A stretch of 64,000 nucleotides of DNA, taken from the NCBI GenBank assembly GCA_027943335.1, contig BSBK01002084.1:67001-131000 (forward strand), read 5' to 3'. Numbering within the stretch: position 1 is the stretch's first letter; each line of letters begins with the position of its first letter. The DNA comes from Chamaecyparis obtusa (taxonomy: Eukaryota; Streptophyta; Pinopsida; Cupressales; Cupressaceae). Position numbers and translations under genes: made by a program. Below the pieces are notes generated by a model. That model saw only the letters and a program-made list of their open reading frames with translations. It made no database searches and was not told the DNA's origin. Positions 1 through 10,573 of this stretch are shown piece by piece.

Positions 1-690
1 AGAATTGCTAAAAATAGGTAAAAATCTACTAAGCGCATTGTGAGGAATTTAGGTAATCTTCTCAGTTGATAACATTTTGATTTGGATTAAAAAGAACTCT
101 TGCATGTCAAGCTTGTGTGACCTTTATTGCTTTCATATCACAGATTTCATTTTGGGCTATAGAAACGAACATAGATTTTGCTTTTTAGCATCTTTATTAC
201 ACATAGTAAATAAGCCCTATGAACACTATTTGCGGTTCTTGAGAGAGTGGGTTTCCAGCGAAACTCTTCTCAACGAAGGAACCCTTGTAGGTAGGGAGGT
301 TATTGAGAGCATCTCACATTCTACTAGATTTGTGCATCTTCAGCTTCTAATTGATACATTCTCTCTCCGAAGAGGTTGATAGATCATAAGTGGTTGACAT
401 CATAGATCTTTGTGAGATAATCTTGGTCTTAGCGTGTCGGATTAATTTGTCTACTTTGTTTGGGTTAAAAGTGAAAAGGCTAGAGGACTATGCTCAACTC
501 CCTTTTTGGGTAGTATCAGAAACTCAAATCCTTGAATCTGGAACCAGTCTCCATGTGGTATATTTTGTGAGTCACCTTTAGATAGGGTTAACCATAGTGG
601 ACACTCCCTTAATTGGGTCAACCACTTTGATGGAACCTCAAGCAGTAATAGCCATTTTTGTCATGGTAGCAGTAGCCACTATATAAATGT
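1..690 (+). mobile_element. Leader fragment of Tat-type gypsy element, plus orientation
   Basis: This stretch matches, in inverted orientation, the leader of the minus-strand Tat copy at about 3115-4170. Shared landmarks are the sequence around ctactaagc at 29-38, the ccctatgaacactatt segment near 213-228, the gggttaaaagtgaa segment near 461 and the aagcagtaatagcc segment near 639. The match ends near 660. It has the position expected for the 5' untranslated leader of the plus-strand Tat element, whose 5' LTR would lie upstream of the window. Short open frames here are not conserved as protein. Confidence 0.7.
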
Positions 691-1192
691 CCTTGTGGAG
701 GAAATCTTCACAGGTGTGGTCTCTTGTTGGGCTGTCAGATCTCCCTAGTAGCTCTTGATTGATTAATTTCTCAGATTGTGTTAAAACCCCGGTGCACCTG
801 GATTGGAGTTCTCCCTCTTGAGATCACAAAATTTGTAGAATCAAACCATTACTAAAAACCCTAGTGAGGCCAAATTTTCATTTTCTAGGAATATGTGCGT
901 GATTGCAAAACTTTTTGGAACATACACTGTTAGCACTCCTAGGGATTAGCACATTTAGTCACTTGGTTGTTCATGCACAAGGTTGCTTTGTCCCCTGTTC
1001 ATTGTTTTTAGATGTGCTTGAAATCACTTGCTTGCTATTTTGCATGCCTATTTATCTATCTGGTTACTAAGAACGAATCAATCCGATACAATCTTCAAAT
1101 CTGGACAGACAATTTTGTGAATAATCTGAAACTAAAAATCTAAAAAATTGCAAAATCTGATGTCAAACACCTTTCTGGAGTCAAAATTCAAT
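691..1192 (+). other. Noncoding stretch, probably continuation of Tat leader
   Basis: No reading frame of a recognised family is visible. The sequence follows the leader fragment without an obvious break and ends where reverse-strand RT homology starts at about 1193. It may be leader sequence absent from the deleted minus copy. No repeat boundary or target duplication was seen. Confidence 0.4.
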
Positions 1193-2184
1193 GCCTTGAC
1201 TTTAGCCAGATCAACTTCAATGCCCTTCTTTGAAACTATGTATCCTAAGAGCTTTCCAGAAGTGACACCAAAAGCACACTTCTTAGGATTTAGTCAGAGA
1301 CTAAACTTTTCCATTCTGTCTAGGATCATGCTCAAGTCCTTTAGATGTTTAGTTCTGATCATAGATTTTGCTAAAGTATCATCAACATAATCTTCCATAG
1401 TTTGATGCATCATGTCATGGAAAATAGATGTCATTGCTCTTTGATATGTAGCACTAGCATTTTTAAGCCCAAATGGCATGACATTCCAACAGAAGGTGCC
1501 CCATGCACATGTGAAAGCAATTTTCTCTTGGTCCTCTGGAGCAATTTTTATTTGGTTATATCCAGAGAAACCATCCATTAAGGAATACATCTCGAAACCC
1601 GTAGTCATGTCCACTATCATAACAATGTTAGGTAGTGGAAAATCATCCTTAGGGCATGCTCTATTCACATCTCTAAAGTCTGTGCACACTCTGATTGACC
1701 CATCTAGTTTAGAAATAGGTACAATATTAGAGATCCACTCTGCATAGTCAATAACTTGGATGAATCCGGCATTTAGGAGCTTCTCTAATTCAGCTTTTAC
1801 CAAGAGTGCAACATGAGGATGCATCTTTCTCAATTTTTTCTTGACAGGTTTGACATTTGGAGCAATAGATAAATGATGCATTATAAGATTGGGATCCAAT
1901 CCTGGCATATCTAAATATTTCCATGCAAAGTTGATCTTCTTCTCTGTTAGGAATGTTATAAATTTTTGCTTCTCTTCTTCTGATAATGATTGTGCTACAT
2001 GTACCAATTGTGGTTCCTCTGTTGTACCCAAATTGATGGATTGAGTGGGCTCAATTAGAACTAGAGATCTGTCCTGTAAATGACTCGGAAGGACATCAAA
2101 TATCTCATCCTTAGGTGCCTTAGAGAGGTTTTCACCTTTGGATACATCTTTGATTTTTACTTTTGTAGGTTCCGAGACTGCCAC
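1193..2184 (-). pseudogene. Gypsy reverse transcriptase fragment
   Basis: Reverse transcriptase core of the deleted Tat copy. A frame of about 296 codons (2184-1294) is open and continues past one stop at about 1291 to about 1193. Visible landmarks are the HHLSIAP and RKMHPHVALLVKAEL motifs before RT, CTDFRDVNRACPKDDFPLP, the MDGFSGYNQI segment, MPFGLKNASATYQRAM and the catalytic YVDD box. It is close to the plus-strand copy at 9353-10190 but keeps glutamines where that copy has stops, so it is a useful reference for what was lost. RNase H and integrase are missing and the element could not replicate alone. Confidence 0.9.
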
Positions 2185-3113
2185 AAAGTGGTTTTCACCC
2201 TCAGAACTCTTTTTCTTTTTATTTTTATTCTTGTTTTTCTGACTAAGATATTTGATGTCCTACTCGATCATGCTGACGCTTGGTTCACTGATGGAAGTAC
2301 TCATAGGCTCAACTGCATTGAGGTAGCAAGCAAGGGAATAGTCATTCGGGAAGGTATAAATACCATGGCTATGATTCGTGGAGGTTTGATCAATAAGTTC
2401 TAGATATTTGATAGTCAAAGTAGGGAAAGATTGGCAGATAGTGTTTACGGATATGGATCTGTCATCATTGGTCCTAACCCGATAGTCAAGTTCAAAGGTG
2501 ATACTACAACTTAAGACATCCAATTCATGAATAGGCTCAATGTCATCGTGGGAGTCTAATTCAGCCATAGGTGGATCAGACTCGATAGGTTCATCATTTC
2601 ACTCTAGACTTACGTTGGTTTGAGGTGCATATTGGTGAATAACATCAACATGTTTCTCTGTGATAAGCTCATCTTCATCTGGTTCTGGAATGGCTCCCCA
2701 TTCATAGTCATTTGATTCAGCTTCTGATTCAGGATCTCTAGGAAATCTTAGAACATGAGTAAAGTCGGGGTGAATACCCCAAGAAGGGTTACCCTCAGAT
2801 TCTGATTTGTATTCATACTCATGAGAATCTATCTCAGAATCACTACCACTTCCCTCTTCTTGATTGTTTTCAAGATTAGCTAGTTCTTGTGTTGCAACTA
2901 TCTCTTGATTGATAGTAGGTTCTTGTGTTTCTACTACATTAATTCTCTTGATAGGATCATCTTTATCATCAAGAAGGTCTTTGATCTCTTTAGGCAATTT
3001 TTCATAGGGGATGAGTTTTGAACTATCTGAATCACTATCGGATGGTTCTGTTTCTTCTTTCTTAAGAAGAGGTTCCCCTAGTGTGATCTGCTCTATGACA
3101 TGAGAGAAATTAC
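2185..3113 (-). pseudogene. Acidic pre-RT spacer of Tat pol
   Basis: Two frames in series (3249-2599 and 2568-2260) encode a Ser/Glu/Asp-rich spacer between the missing G-patch and RT. Landmarks such as LIPYEKLPKEIKDLLDDKDD and DSHEYEYKSESEGNPS have counterparts in the plus-strand copy at 8340-8590. The first 45 codons of the upper frame (3249-3114) are not pol at all: they match the noncoding leader also seen at 1-690, so the true pol homology starts at about 3113. A stop separates the two frames near 2599. No catalytic domain is recognised; the segment is probably a linker of the polyprotein. Confidence 0.7.
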
Positions 3114-4642
3114 CACGGCAAAAATGGCTATTACTGCTTGAGGTTCCGTCAACGCAGTTTACCCTGTGAAGGGATTGTTCACTACAGTTAACCCTCTCTA
3201 AAGGTGACTCACAATAGTATACCACAAGGGGACTTGGTTCCAGATCCAAGGTTTTGATACCTCTTCACTTTTAACCCAAACAAAGCAAGCAGATTAATCC
3301 GACATGCTAAGACAAAGTTTGTCTCACCAAGGTCTATGATATCAACCCCACGTGATCTATCAACCCCTCCAGAGAGAGAATGTATCAATCAATAAGGGAA
3401 GATGCACTGACCAATTTTGATTCACCAAAGCTCATGATGTTTACCTAACATGATCTATCAATCTCTCTTGGGAGAGAATGTATCGATCAATAAGAGAAGA
3501 TGCACTAACCAAGTTGAATGTGAAACACACTAAGTATCCTCCCTACCTACAAGGATTCTATCATCAAGAAGGATTTCATTGGGAATCCAATCTCTCAAGA
3601 ATCACGAATAGTGTTCATAGGGCCTAATTACTATGTGAGCATAGATGTATGTTTCTAAAAGCAAATCTACCCAAAGTATCCAAAAAGTAGAAAGAGGAAC
3701 ACTTAACGCTTAAAGCGAATATGAGATGAGTCCACAAGGTGGAACACTTAACACCTCACACAAGCTAAAAATGAGTCCCCAACTTAGAAAATAAGTGAGT
3801 TCCTAAAAGCACAAAAGGGTTGCCAAGTGGAACACTTAACGCTTCTGTCCTGTTGACCCCTCCCCTTTATGGTGCTAAGATTGCAACCACGGGGCGGAAT
3901 GAGGGGCCGACAGATTAGTGAGTCCAATAACCCAAGATAGAAATCAAGATCAATCACAAGTTTCTGAGACTACTTAATGAATCCTTAAGGGGTCACAACC
4001 TAGTATCAATTATGCAAGTGTGTAAAACAAAAGCATGAAAAGAATCACCCAAGCTAGACACATGAGAGATTTATTTTAAGCCCCAAATTGAAATATTATC
4101 ATCACAAGTGGAATACCTGAGATCCTCGCAATGTGCTTAGTAGATGTTTGCCTGATTTTGAGCAATTCTTGCACTTTTTCCAATCAAAACCAGCAGAAAT
4201 CAATCAGAAATAGTAAATTTCAATTGTTAGGGTTAGCTGTCAGTCAAAATCCAAAAATCAAATCTGACAAACTGCCTGCAAAAATGAAATGATAATTGAA
4301 ATCTAGTATTGAAACTCATACGACAATGGGTCTATTACCAGATGACAGTTGAAACCTGATGTTGAAACTCATACGACACTGGGTCTATTACTAGATGACA
4401 GTCCAGAAACTCGTACGACACTAGGTGTCTGATGAAACGATGATCCAACCTCCAAACGATAGTGGATGCCTGATGAAATGATACTCGGTCAACTATCGTA
4501 CGACAGTGGGTTCAAAATCATACGAATTTTGTCAGAAACTCATACGAAGATTGTACAGAAAAAAATAAAAATCATGTTTTTGCATAGAAACCGAGGAGAA
4601 AAAGATAGAAATTGATAGAATTGAATTGGAAACCCATTTCAA
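3114..4642 (-). other. Leader (5' untranslated region) of deleted Tat copy
   Basis: Noncoding stretch between primer site and pol fusion. It holds repeated phrases: a tggaacacttaacgct-type unit near 3685-3845, and a series of catacgac motifs with an actgggt-like tail between about 4310 and 4560. The distal part is shared with 1-690 in inverted orientation. No open frame is conserved. Confidence 0.65.
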
Positions 4643-4661
4643 GGCCCCACGATGGGTGCCA
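4643..4661 (-). promoter_or_regulatory. Candidate primer-binding site
   Basis: Four bases inside the LTR end, the minus strand reads TGGCACCCATCGTGGGGCC, starting with the TGG expected opposite a tRNA CCA end. The matching tRNA was not determined. It resembles the primer site of the non-autonomous element at 60218. Confidence 0.65.
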
Positions 4662-4665
4662 GAAA

Positions 4666-5972
4666 TGTGTGTGAATTTTGTACCTGATCTGTAGACACAA
4701 CTCTTCAGTAAAACATTAGAGGTTAGTTGAAATCAAAATCGTGCAAAATTGAAATCTAATTTAACCAAGCGATTTACTGCCTTCTAGTAGGTGCGAGATT
4801 AATGTTCTCAGATTGTTATCGAGATCAGTGACCTAGATGACACCTAAATGAAGGATTTGAATGCAATTGATCTAGATATGAATTGAATGCAATTAATCTT
4901 TTTTTTTTGGTATTTTCTATGCAATAATAATGAAAAACTGATATGAATCTATGCTAATATGGAAATTGATATGCAAATGCTAATCTATAAATGATATGAT
5001 ATGAGAATGAAAATTCTAACAATAATATGAAAGCTATGAATTTGAAATTGATCTCACAAAGCTTCGAATCCTCAAATTTATCTTTCAAGCTCCAATTGTG
5101 CAAATTCTCCAAATCTGATATGCTATGATTCTTGTAGAGTAAGTTTGCAATTTGTGAGAGATTAGAGATGAATTATGAAGAGCTGAGCCTTGGTTTTATA
5201 GAAATCCAGGGCTTTGGAGGTGCATGAGAAAAAGCCATAAATCACTCAAATAACTCAGCTTGATTTTTGAGTTATTTTTAAATAACAGATAATTAAGTCA
5301 CAAAAATCATGCAAAAGCATAGTTCAACTCGAATTAGAAGTTTAGATCAACTTTAAAACTCAAAAAGATGTTGAGTTTCAAAAAGCTAACAACTTGCATT
5401 GATTTTCCAATTTGAGTTTAACTGGTCCTTGGATGTGCACATGGATAATTATGATTTAATAAATAAATAAAGTGATTTATTCTCAACTTAACTGATTTTT
5501 GAAATAAAATAATTAATTTATGGGTTAATTAACTATTTTATCAAACTTTTATTAAAAACTATATTATTAAATAATGACAACCTACTTTAATTAATTAAAT
5601 AAAAATTTAATCAATTATTCATAGGATATTGGATTTATTGTCAAAATTAAATAATACAATTAATAATAGATAGAATTAAATTTAATTAAACAATTAAGTG
5701 GCAAGATATTAAATCTAATTAATTAAATATGAAAATATTCAATTAATCAAACTTAGGATAAATGTGATTTATTGCCAAATAATCATTAAATTAAAGATAA
5801 TTAAGATAATTAGGAATATTGCTAGGAATATTCCCCGATGCAGAATTTAAGATAATCAATTAGGATTCGATGATGTTTAGATGTGCCTTAGATTAGGACT
5901 TTGATGTCGATTTCGTTCGATTTGTAGATGTAGGAGGTTAATGAACTTATAGCCCATTTTTGGGGTATTACA
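4666..5972 (-). repeat. LTR of the minus-strand Tat copy
   Basis: About 1.3 kb starting TGTAATACCCC on the minus strand (5972) and ending in a CACACA run near 4666. It matches the plus-strand LTR at 18965-20194, including the start, the ctctaatgttttactgaag segment near the end and the A/T-rich middle. It abuts plus-strand gag at 5973 without a spacer. Confidence 0.85.
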
Positions 5973-6904
5973 CCTACAACATCCAACATCTAGTCACCAT
6001 GATTGATATCTGCAATCTCAAACAATATCCAAGAGAACCATTCCTGACATTTCTCAAAAGATGGAGAAATAAATTTTCTCTATATGCTAGGCCTATTCCA
6101 GAAACTGAGAAGCTGGAAATCTTTATCAACAATCTTGTTCCAGAAATCAACTACCCTTTACAAATGCAAAATCACACATATTTTGACAAGATGGTGGATA
6201 ATGCAATCAAAATTGAAAAAGTACTTGTGAAAAAAGGAGACGTCACACTTCAAAAGGACAAGTATGAATCTAGTTCTAAGGACAAGAACAAAAATTTGAA
6301 CAAGAATAAGGGTGTCACCATAGATGGTGTTGTTGATAATATCCATGCCCCATCTAAGGAACCTTCTTTCAATCTAACCATTGGTACTCAAGCCATCAAA
6401 GCTTCAGAACAAAAGGTGTCTAAATCATCTCAAAAGAAGCCAGAATACAAATCTTGGTCCACTGATAATAAATGAAAGTTCACTCCTTTTGGAGAATCTT
6501 TAGAATCAGCTATGAGAACTCTGCTGGCTAATAACATCATCTCTTTGCCTGAGATTCAACAATCTGATCTTGATCCTAAGCTGAAATGGTGGAGAGAGAA
6601 TGAATTATGTGATTTCCATCGGGGTAAAGGTCACAAAATTAATAACTGCTTGTGCTTGAAGCATACCATTCAAGACAAGATTGATAATGGAGAAATCACG
6701 ATTGATAATCCTAAAAGCAATAATGATCACATAGCATTCACCAAACCATTTCCAAAGCATAGCCAAAGAGATTCATCTTCTCAGCCTAATGTGGGTGCTA
6801 AGGTCCATTATACCTATCCTGGAAATAATACTATTATCAATATGGTTGAACCAAGCCTATCTGAGCATTACAATGTCATCATAATTGTAAGAAGAGATAG
6901 ATAA
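5973..6904 (+). pseudogene. Tat gag (partial) with zinc-knuckle-like motif
   Basis: Capsid-type Gag starting mid-protein at the junction with the inverted LTR. The first frame (to 6474) contains the YNIQHL and REPFLTFLKRWRNKF segments typical of retrotransposon Gag, followed by a Lys-rich stretch. A TGA at 6472-6474 interrupts it, and the frame resumes to 6904 with LDPKLKWWRENELCDFHRGK and a Cys/His cluster CDFHRGKGHKINNC that resembles the zinc knuckle of Tat Gags. The N-terminal half of Gag is not in the window downstream of the junction. Gag would form the particle that packages the RNA; this copy is broken. Confidence 0.8.
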
Positions 6905-7279
6905 AATCAATCAGCTAATGCAGTTACTCGATCACAAGCTCAAGCACACCTACAAGGAAAAATCCTAAATCAATCAAATGTTCCTAAGGTGCCTTTAAAT
7001 CTGTCTTCCGCTTTTAAATAGAGGGCAACATCTAAATCTTCAAATCCTAAGGACATGAGGCCTACTTCGTACAGTATCATTCAACAACTCCAACATACTA
7101 ATGCTAAAATCTCCATGTTTGAGTTGCTTCGGATATCTCCAGCTCATAGAGCCATTCTAGACAAAGCTCTACTCGGATCCAATGTTCCTAATAACCTTGA
7201 TTTAGACAGATTCTAGGCTATGGTTGGTCATCTTACGTCTCCATAGTATATCTCCTTTTTAGAGGATGATGATAACTCC
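6905..7279 (+). pseudogene. Degenerate Gag-protease linker
   Basis: Continuation of the polyprotein with several stops. Readable phrases include RPTSYSIIQQLQHTNAKISM and LLRISPAHRAILDKAL, which occur before the protease in Tat polyproteins. Stops at about 7018, 7216 and 7244 are TAG in contexts where glutamine is plausible. Confidence 0.55.
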
Positions 7280-7903
7280 TTGAGTCATTCGCATAACCAG
7301 CCCTTGCATATTGAAGTCTTGATCCAAAACCGTCGTGTCAAATGTGTGTTGATAGATGGAGGCGTTGGTCTGAATATTTTTTCTTACAACTTGATCACAC
7401 AATTGGGATTTTCAGAAGCAGCCATTGATCCTAGAAAGAAAATAACTATCAAAGCATATGATGAAGAAGAAAGATCCTCCAAGGGAACAATTGTCTTGCC
7501 TATCAGAATAGGTCCTGTCATCAGAGATACTATATGTCAAGTTCTTGATATACCTTTGGCTTACAACATCCTTCTAGGGAGACCCTGGATACATGAGAGG
7601 AGAGCTATTCCTTCCACATACCATCAGTGCTTGAAATTTCCTTGTGATGGAGTAGAGGTAACCATTCCAGCTAACATGTCAACAACTTGCAATGCATTAA
7701 AGGCAAATGCAAATAAACTTGTTCCTAATAATAGAGAATCTTCCACTAAGCAAACAGATGTAGCATCCACCTCTAAGATGGAAGACATTGCAAAAGAGGT
7801 CAATATCAAAGAAAATGGTATGGGAGAATATACTATAGAGCCAGTCTTGTCTTGGACATCTCTCCCTATCTTTCCTAAGTCTTATGGGCAAGCTCAAAAA
7901 TAG
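7280..7903 (+). pseudogene. Aspartic protease domain of Tat polyprotein
   Basis: Retropepsin-like domain. The active-site region reads LIDGGVGLNIFS, so the usual D-T/S-G triad is D-G-G here, which would weaken or abolish catalysis. The flap and second conserved block are visible as LDIPLAYNILLGRPWIHERR, followed by IPSTYHQCLKFPCDG; these are strong Tat-family signatures. The frame is open for 207 codons and ends at a TAG (7901-7903), after which the polyprotein resumes. It would release Gag and Pol proteins from the polyprotein in an active element. Confidence 0.85.
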
Positions 7904-8218
7904 TTCAAACCAAAATCTAAGGAACCTCTTGAGGCATATAAAGGAAAATTTGTTGCAGAGAAAGTACCTAAGCAAGAATTAGAAGAAGATGAAGCTATGC
8001 TTGCATGGCTTTACAAAGATGAATCTGAATCCAAAGTTGTTCCACCTAGTGACTCTAAATTATTGAAGGTTCCTTCTAAGTCATATGGCCCAGGGGATAA
8101 ACTGATAGCTAAGATGGGATATAAAGGAAAAGGACCTCTAGGACTATAGGGTATAGGTCTTCTGTCACCTCTTGAACATCATGGTCGAGCCAACAAGAAT
8201 ACAACAAGTTTAGGATAC
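7904..8218 (+). pseudogene. G-patch region of Tat polyprotein
   Basis: After a stop, the frame resumes and near 8080-8160 reads GPGDKLIAKMGYKGKGPLGL, stop (TAG 8146-8148 region), GIG, the glycine pattern of a G-patch. A G-patch between protease and RT is recurrent in this group of plant gypsy elements and is thought to bind nucleic acid. The stop falls where glutamine is expected. Confidence 0.7.
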
Positions 8219-9190
8219 ATGAAGAAGACTTTCTGTCTTAGCAAGAACTCCCCACATGTTCTAGAACAAATTGAGCCTTCCGTAGCAAATCAACTAAAGA
8301 AGGAAATAACTAAACAATCTAATAGTGATGATTCAGACACCACTAATGAGCTCATTCCTTATGAGCATTTTCCTAAAGAAATAAAAGACCTCCTTGATGT
8401 TGAAGATGATCCAATAAAAAGAATTAAGGTAGCAGAAACACAAGAACCTACTATAGAGCAAGAGATAGTTGCAACATAGGAACCAGCTAATCTCGAAGAC
8501 AATCAAACTGACAAAGAGGAAGGTGGTGGTTATTCTGAGATAGATTCCCATGAGTATGAATTCAAATCAGAATCTGAGGGTAACCCTTCTTCGGGTATTC
8601 ATCCTAACTTTACACATGTTCTTAGATTTCCTAGAGGCATATATGAAGAATCTAATGACTATGAATGGGGATCCATTCCAGAAGAAGATGAGCTTATTAT
8701 AGAGAAACGTGTTGATGTTATACACTAATATGCACCTAAACCCAACATAAGTCTAGAGAGAAATGATGAACTTATCGAGTCTGATCCACCGATGGCTGAA
8801 TTGGACTATCACAATGACATTGAGCCTATTCACAAATTGAATGTCTTAAGTTGTAATATCACCTTTAAACTTGAGCATCGGGTTAGGACTGATGATGACA
8901 GATCCATATCCATAAACACTCTTTCCCAATCTTTCACCACTTTGACTATCCAACATCCTGAACTTCTTGATCAAACCTCCACAAATCCGAGCCATGGTAT
9001 TTATACCTTTCCAAATGACTATGTCCTTGCTTGCTACCTCAATGCAGTTGAGCCTATAAGGACTTCCATCAGTGAACTGAGTGTTAGCATGATGGAGTTA
9101 GACATCAAGTATCTTAGTCAGAAAAATAAGAATAAGAATAAAAAGAAAAGAAGTTCTAAGGGTGAAAACCACTTTGTGGTAGTCTCATAA
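8219..9190 (+). pseudogene. Acidic pre-RT spacer of Tat pol
   Basis: Two open stretches (8219-8479 and 8792-9190) with an interrupted part between. It aligns with the minus copy at 2185-3113. At 8477-8479 this copy has TAG where the sister has CAA, and at 8726-8728 TAA where the sister has CAA. The second stretch contains the AELDYHNDIEPIHKLNVLSC segment and a basic NKNKNKKKRSSKGEN tail. The TAA at 9188-9190 replaces a Glu codon of the sister copy, so not every lesion is a C-to-T change. No enzyme domain is recognised. Confidence 0.7.
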
Positions 9191-10573
9191 CCTACTAAAG
9201 TAAAAATAAAAGATGTATCCAAAGGTGAAAACCTCTCTGAGGCACCTAAGGATGAGATATTTGATGTCCTTCTGAGTCATTTACATGATAGATCTCCAGT
9301 TCTAATTGAGCCCACTCAATCTATCAACTTGGGAACAGTAGAGGAACCATAGTTGATCCATGTAGCACAATCTTTATCAGAAGAAGAAAAGCAAAAATTT
9401 ACAACATTCCTAACAAAGAAGAAGATCAACTTTGCATGGAAAGACTTAGATATGCTAGGGTTGGATCCTGATCTTATAATGCACCATTTATCTATAGCTC
9501 CTAGAGTAAAACCAATTAAATTTTTTTTAAGAAAGATGCATCCTCATGTTGCACTCTTGGTAAAAGTTGAATTAGAGAAGCTCCTAAAAGCCGGATTCAT
9601 TTGAGTTATTGATTACATAGAATGGATCTCTAATATTCTACCTATTTCAAAACCAGATAAATCAATCAGAGTGTGCACAAACTTTAGAGATATAAATAGA
9701 GCATGCCCTAAGGATGATTTTCCACTACCTAACATTGATATGATAGTGGACATGACTGCAGGCTTTGAGATGTATTCTTTAATGGATGGTTTTTCTGGAT
9801 ATAATCAAATAAAAATTGCTCCAGAGGATCAAGAGAAAATGGATTTCACATGTTCATGGGGCACCTTCTGTTGGAATGTCATGCCATTTGGGCTTAAAAA
9901 TGTTGGTGCTACATATCAAAGAGCCATGACATCTATTTTTCATGACATGATGCATAGGACTATGGAGGATTATGTTGATGATACTTTAGCAAAATCTATG
10001 ATTAGAACTGAACATCTAAATGACTTGAGCAAGATACTAGATAGAATGGAAAAATTTAGTCTCAGACTAAATCCTAAGAAGTGTGCTTTTGGTGTCACTT
10101 CTGGAAAGCTCTTAGGATACATAGTTTCAAAGAAGGGCATTGAAGTTGATCCAGCTAAAGTAAAGGCTATCATGGAGATGCAACCTCCCAAAAACATCAG
10201 TCAAATGAGGACATTGCAAGGAAGAGTTCAATCTATCAGATGCTTCATATCTCAGCTAGTAGACATATCACAGCCTTTTACAAAAATATTACATAAAGGC
10301 GTGACATTTGCATGGAATGAAGAATGTGAGAACAACTTTAACCATATCACGAAGTATCTATCAAATCCTCCTATCTTGATGCCTCCCATTCCCGGGAAGC
10401 CTTTGATCTTATATGTCTCTGCTACAGATACATCACTGGGGACATTGCTTGCACAACATGATGAGAACAAAAAGGAAAGAGCTATATACTATATCAGTAG
10501 GACATTGGTGGCATACGAAAAGAATTATTCTATGATTGAAAAGGCTTGTCTCGATGTGATCTTTGCATCATAG
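9191..10573 (+). pseudogene. Reverse transcriptase and first RNase H of Tat pol
   Basis: RT fingers/palm/thumb from about 9353 with stops at 9350-9352 (TAG; CAA in the sister copy) and 9602-9604 (TGA). From 9671 the frame is open for 300 codons with CPKDDFPLPNIDMIVDM, DGFSGYNQIKIAPEDQEK, MPFGLKNVGATYQRAM and the catalytic YVDD at about 9970. The thumb and connection follow, and from about 10405 the first RNase H (LYVSATDTSLGTLLAQ). The frame ends at TAG 10571-10573 in ASQKLRHYML context. This RNase H has an Asp-poor core, consistent with the degenerate first RNase H of dual-RNase-H elements. Confidence 0.88.

Larger units (their letters stand above)
1193..5972 (-). mobile_element. Internally deleted, 3'-truncated Tat gypsy copy
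   Basis: Read on the minus strand, the order is LTR (5972-4666), primer site (4661-4643), leader (to about 3114), then directly the acidic pre-RT region and RT, stopping at about 1193 inside the connection after RT. Gag, protease and the G-patch region are missing, so the leader is fused to pol at about 3114. The copy is a sister of the plus-strand element at 5973-20194: the pre-RT and RT proteins align along their length. Its 3' half and 3' LTR are absent. It lies between the plus-strand leader (1-690) and plus-strand gag (5973 on), as if inserted into, or inverted within, the larger element. Confidence 0.75.
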
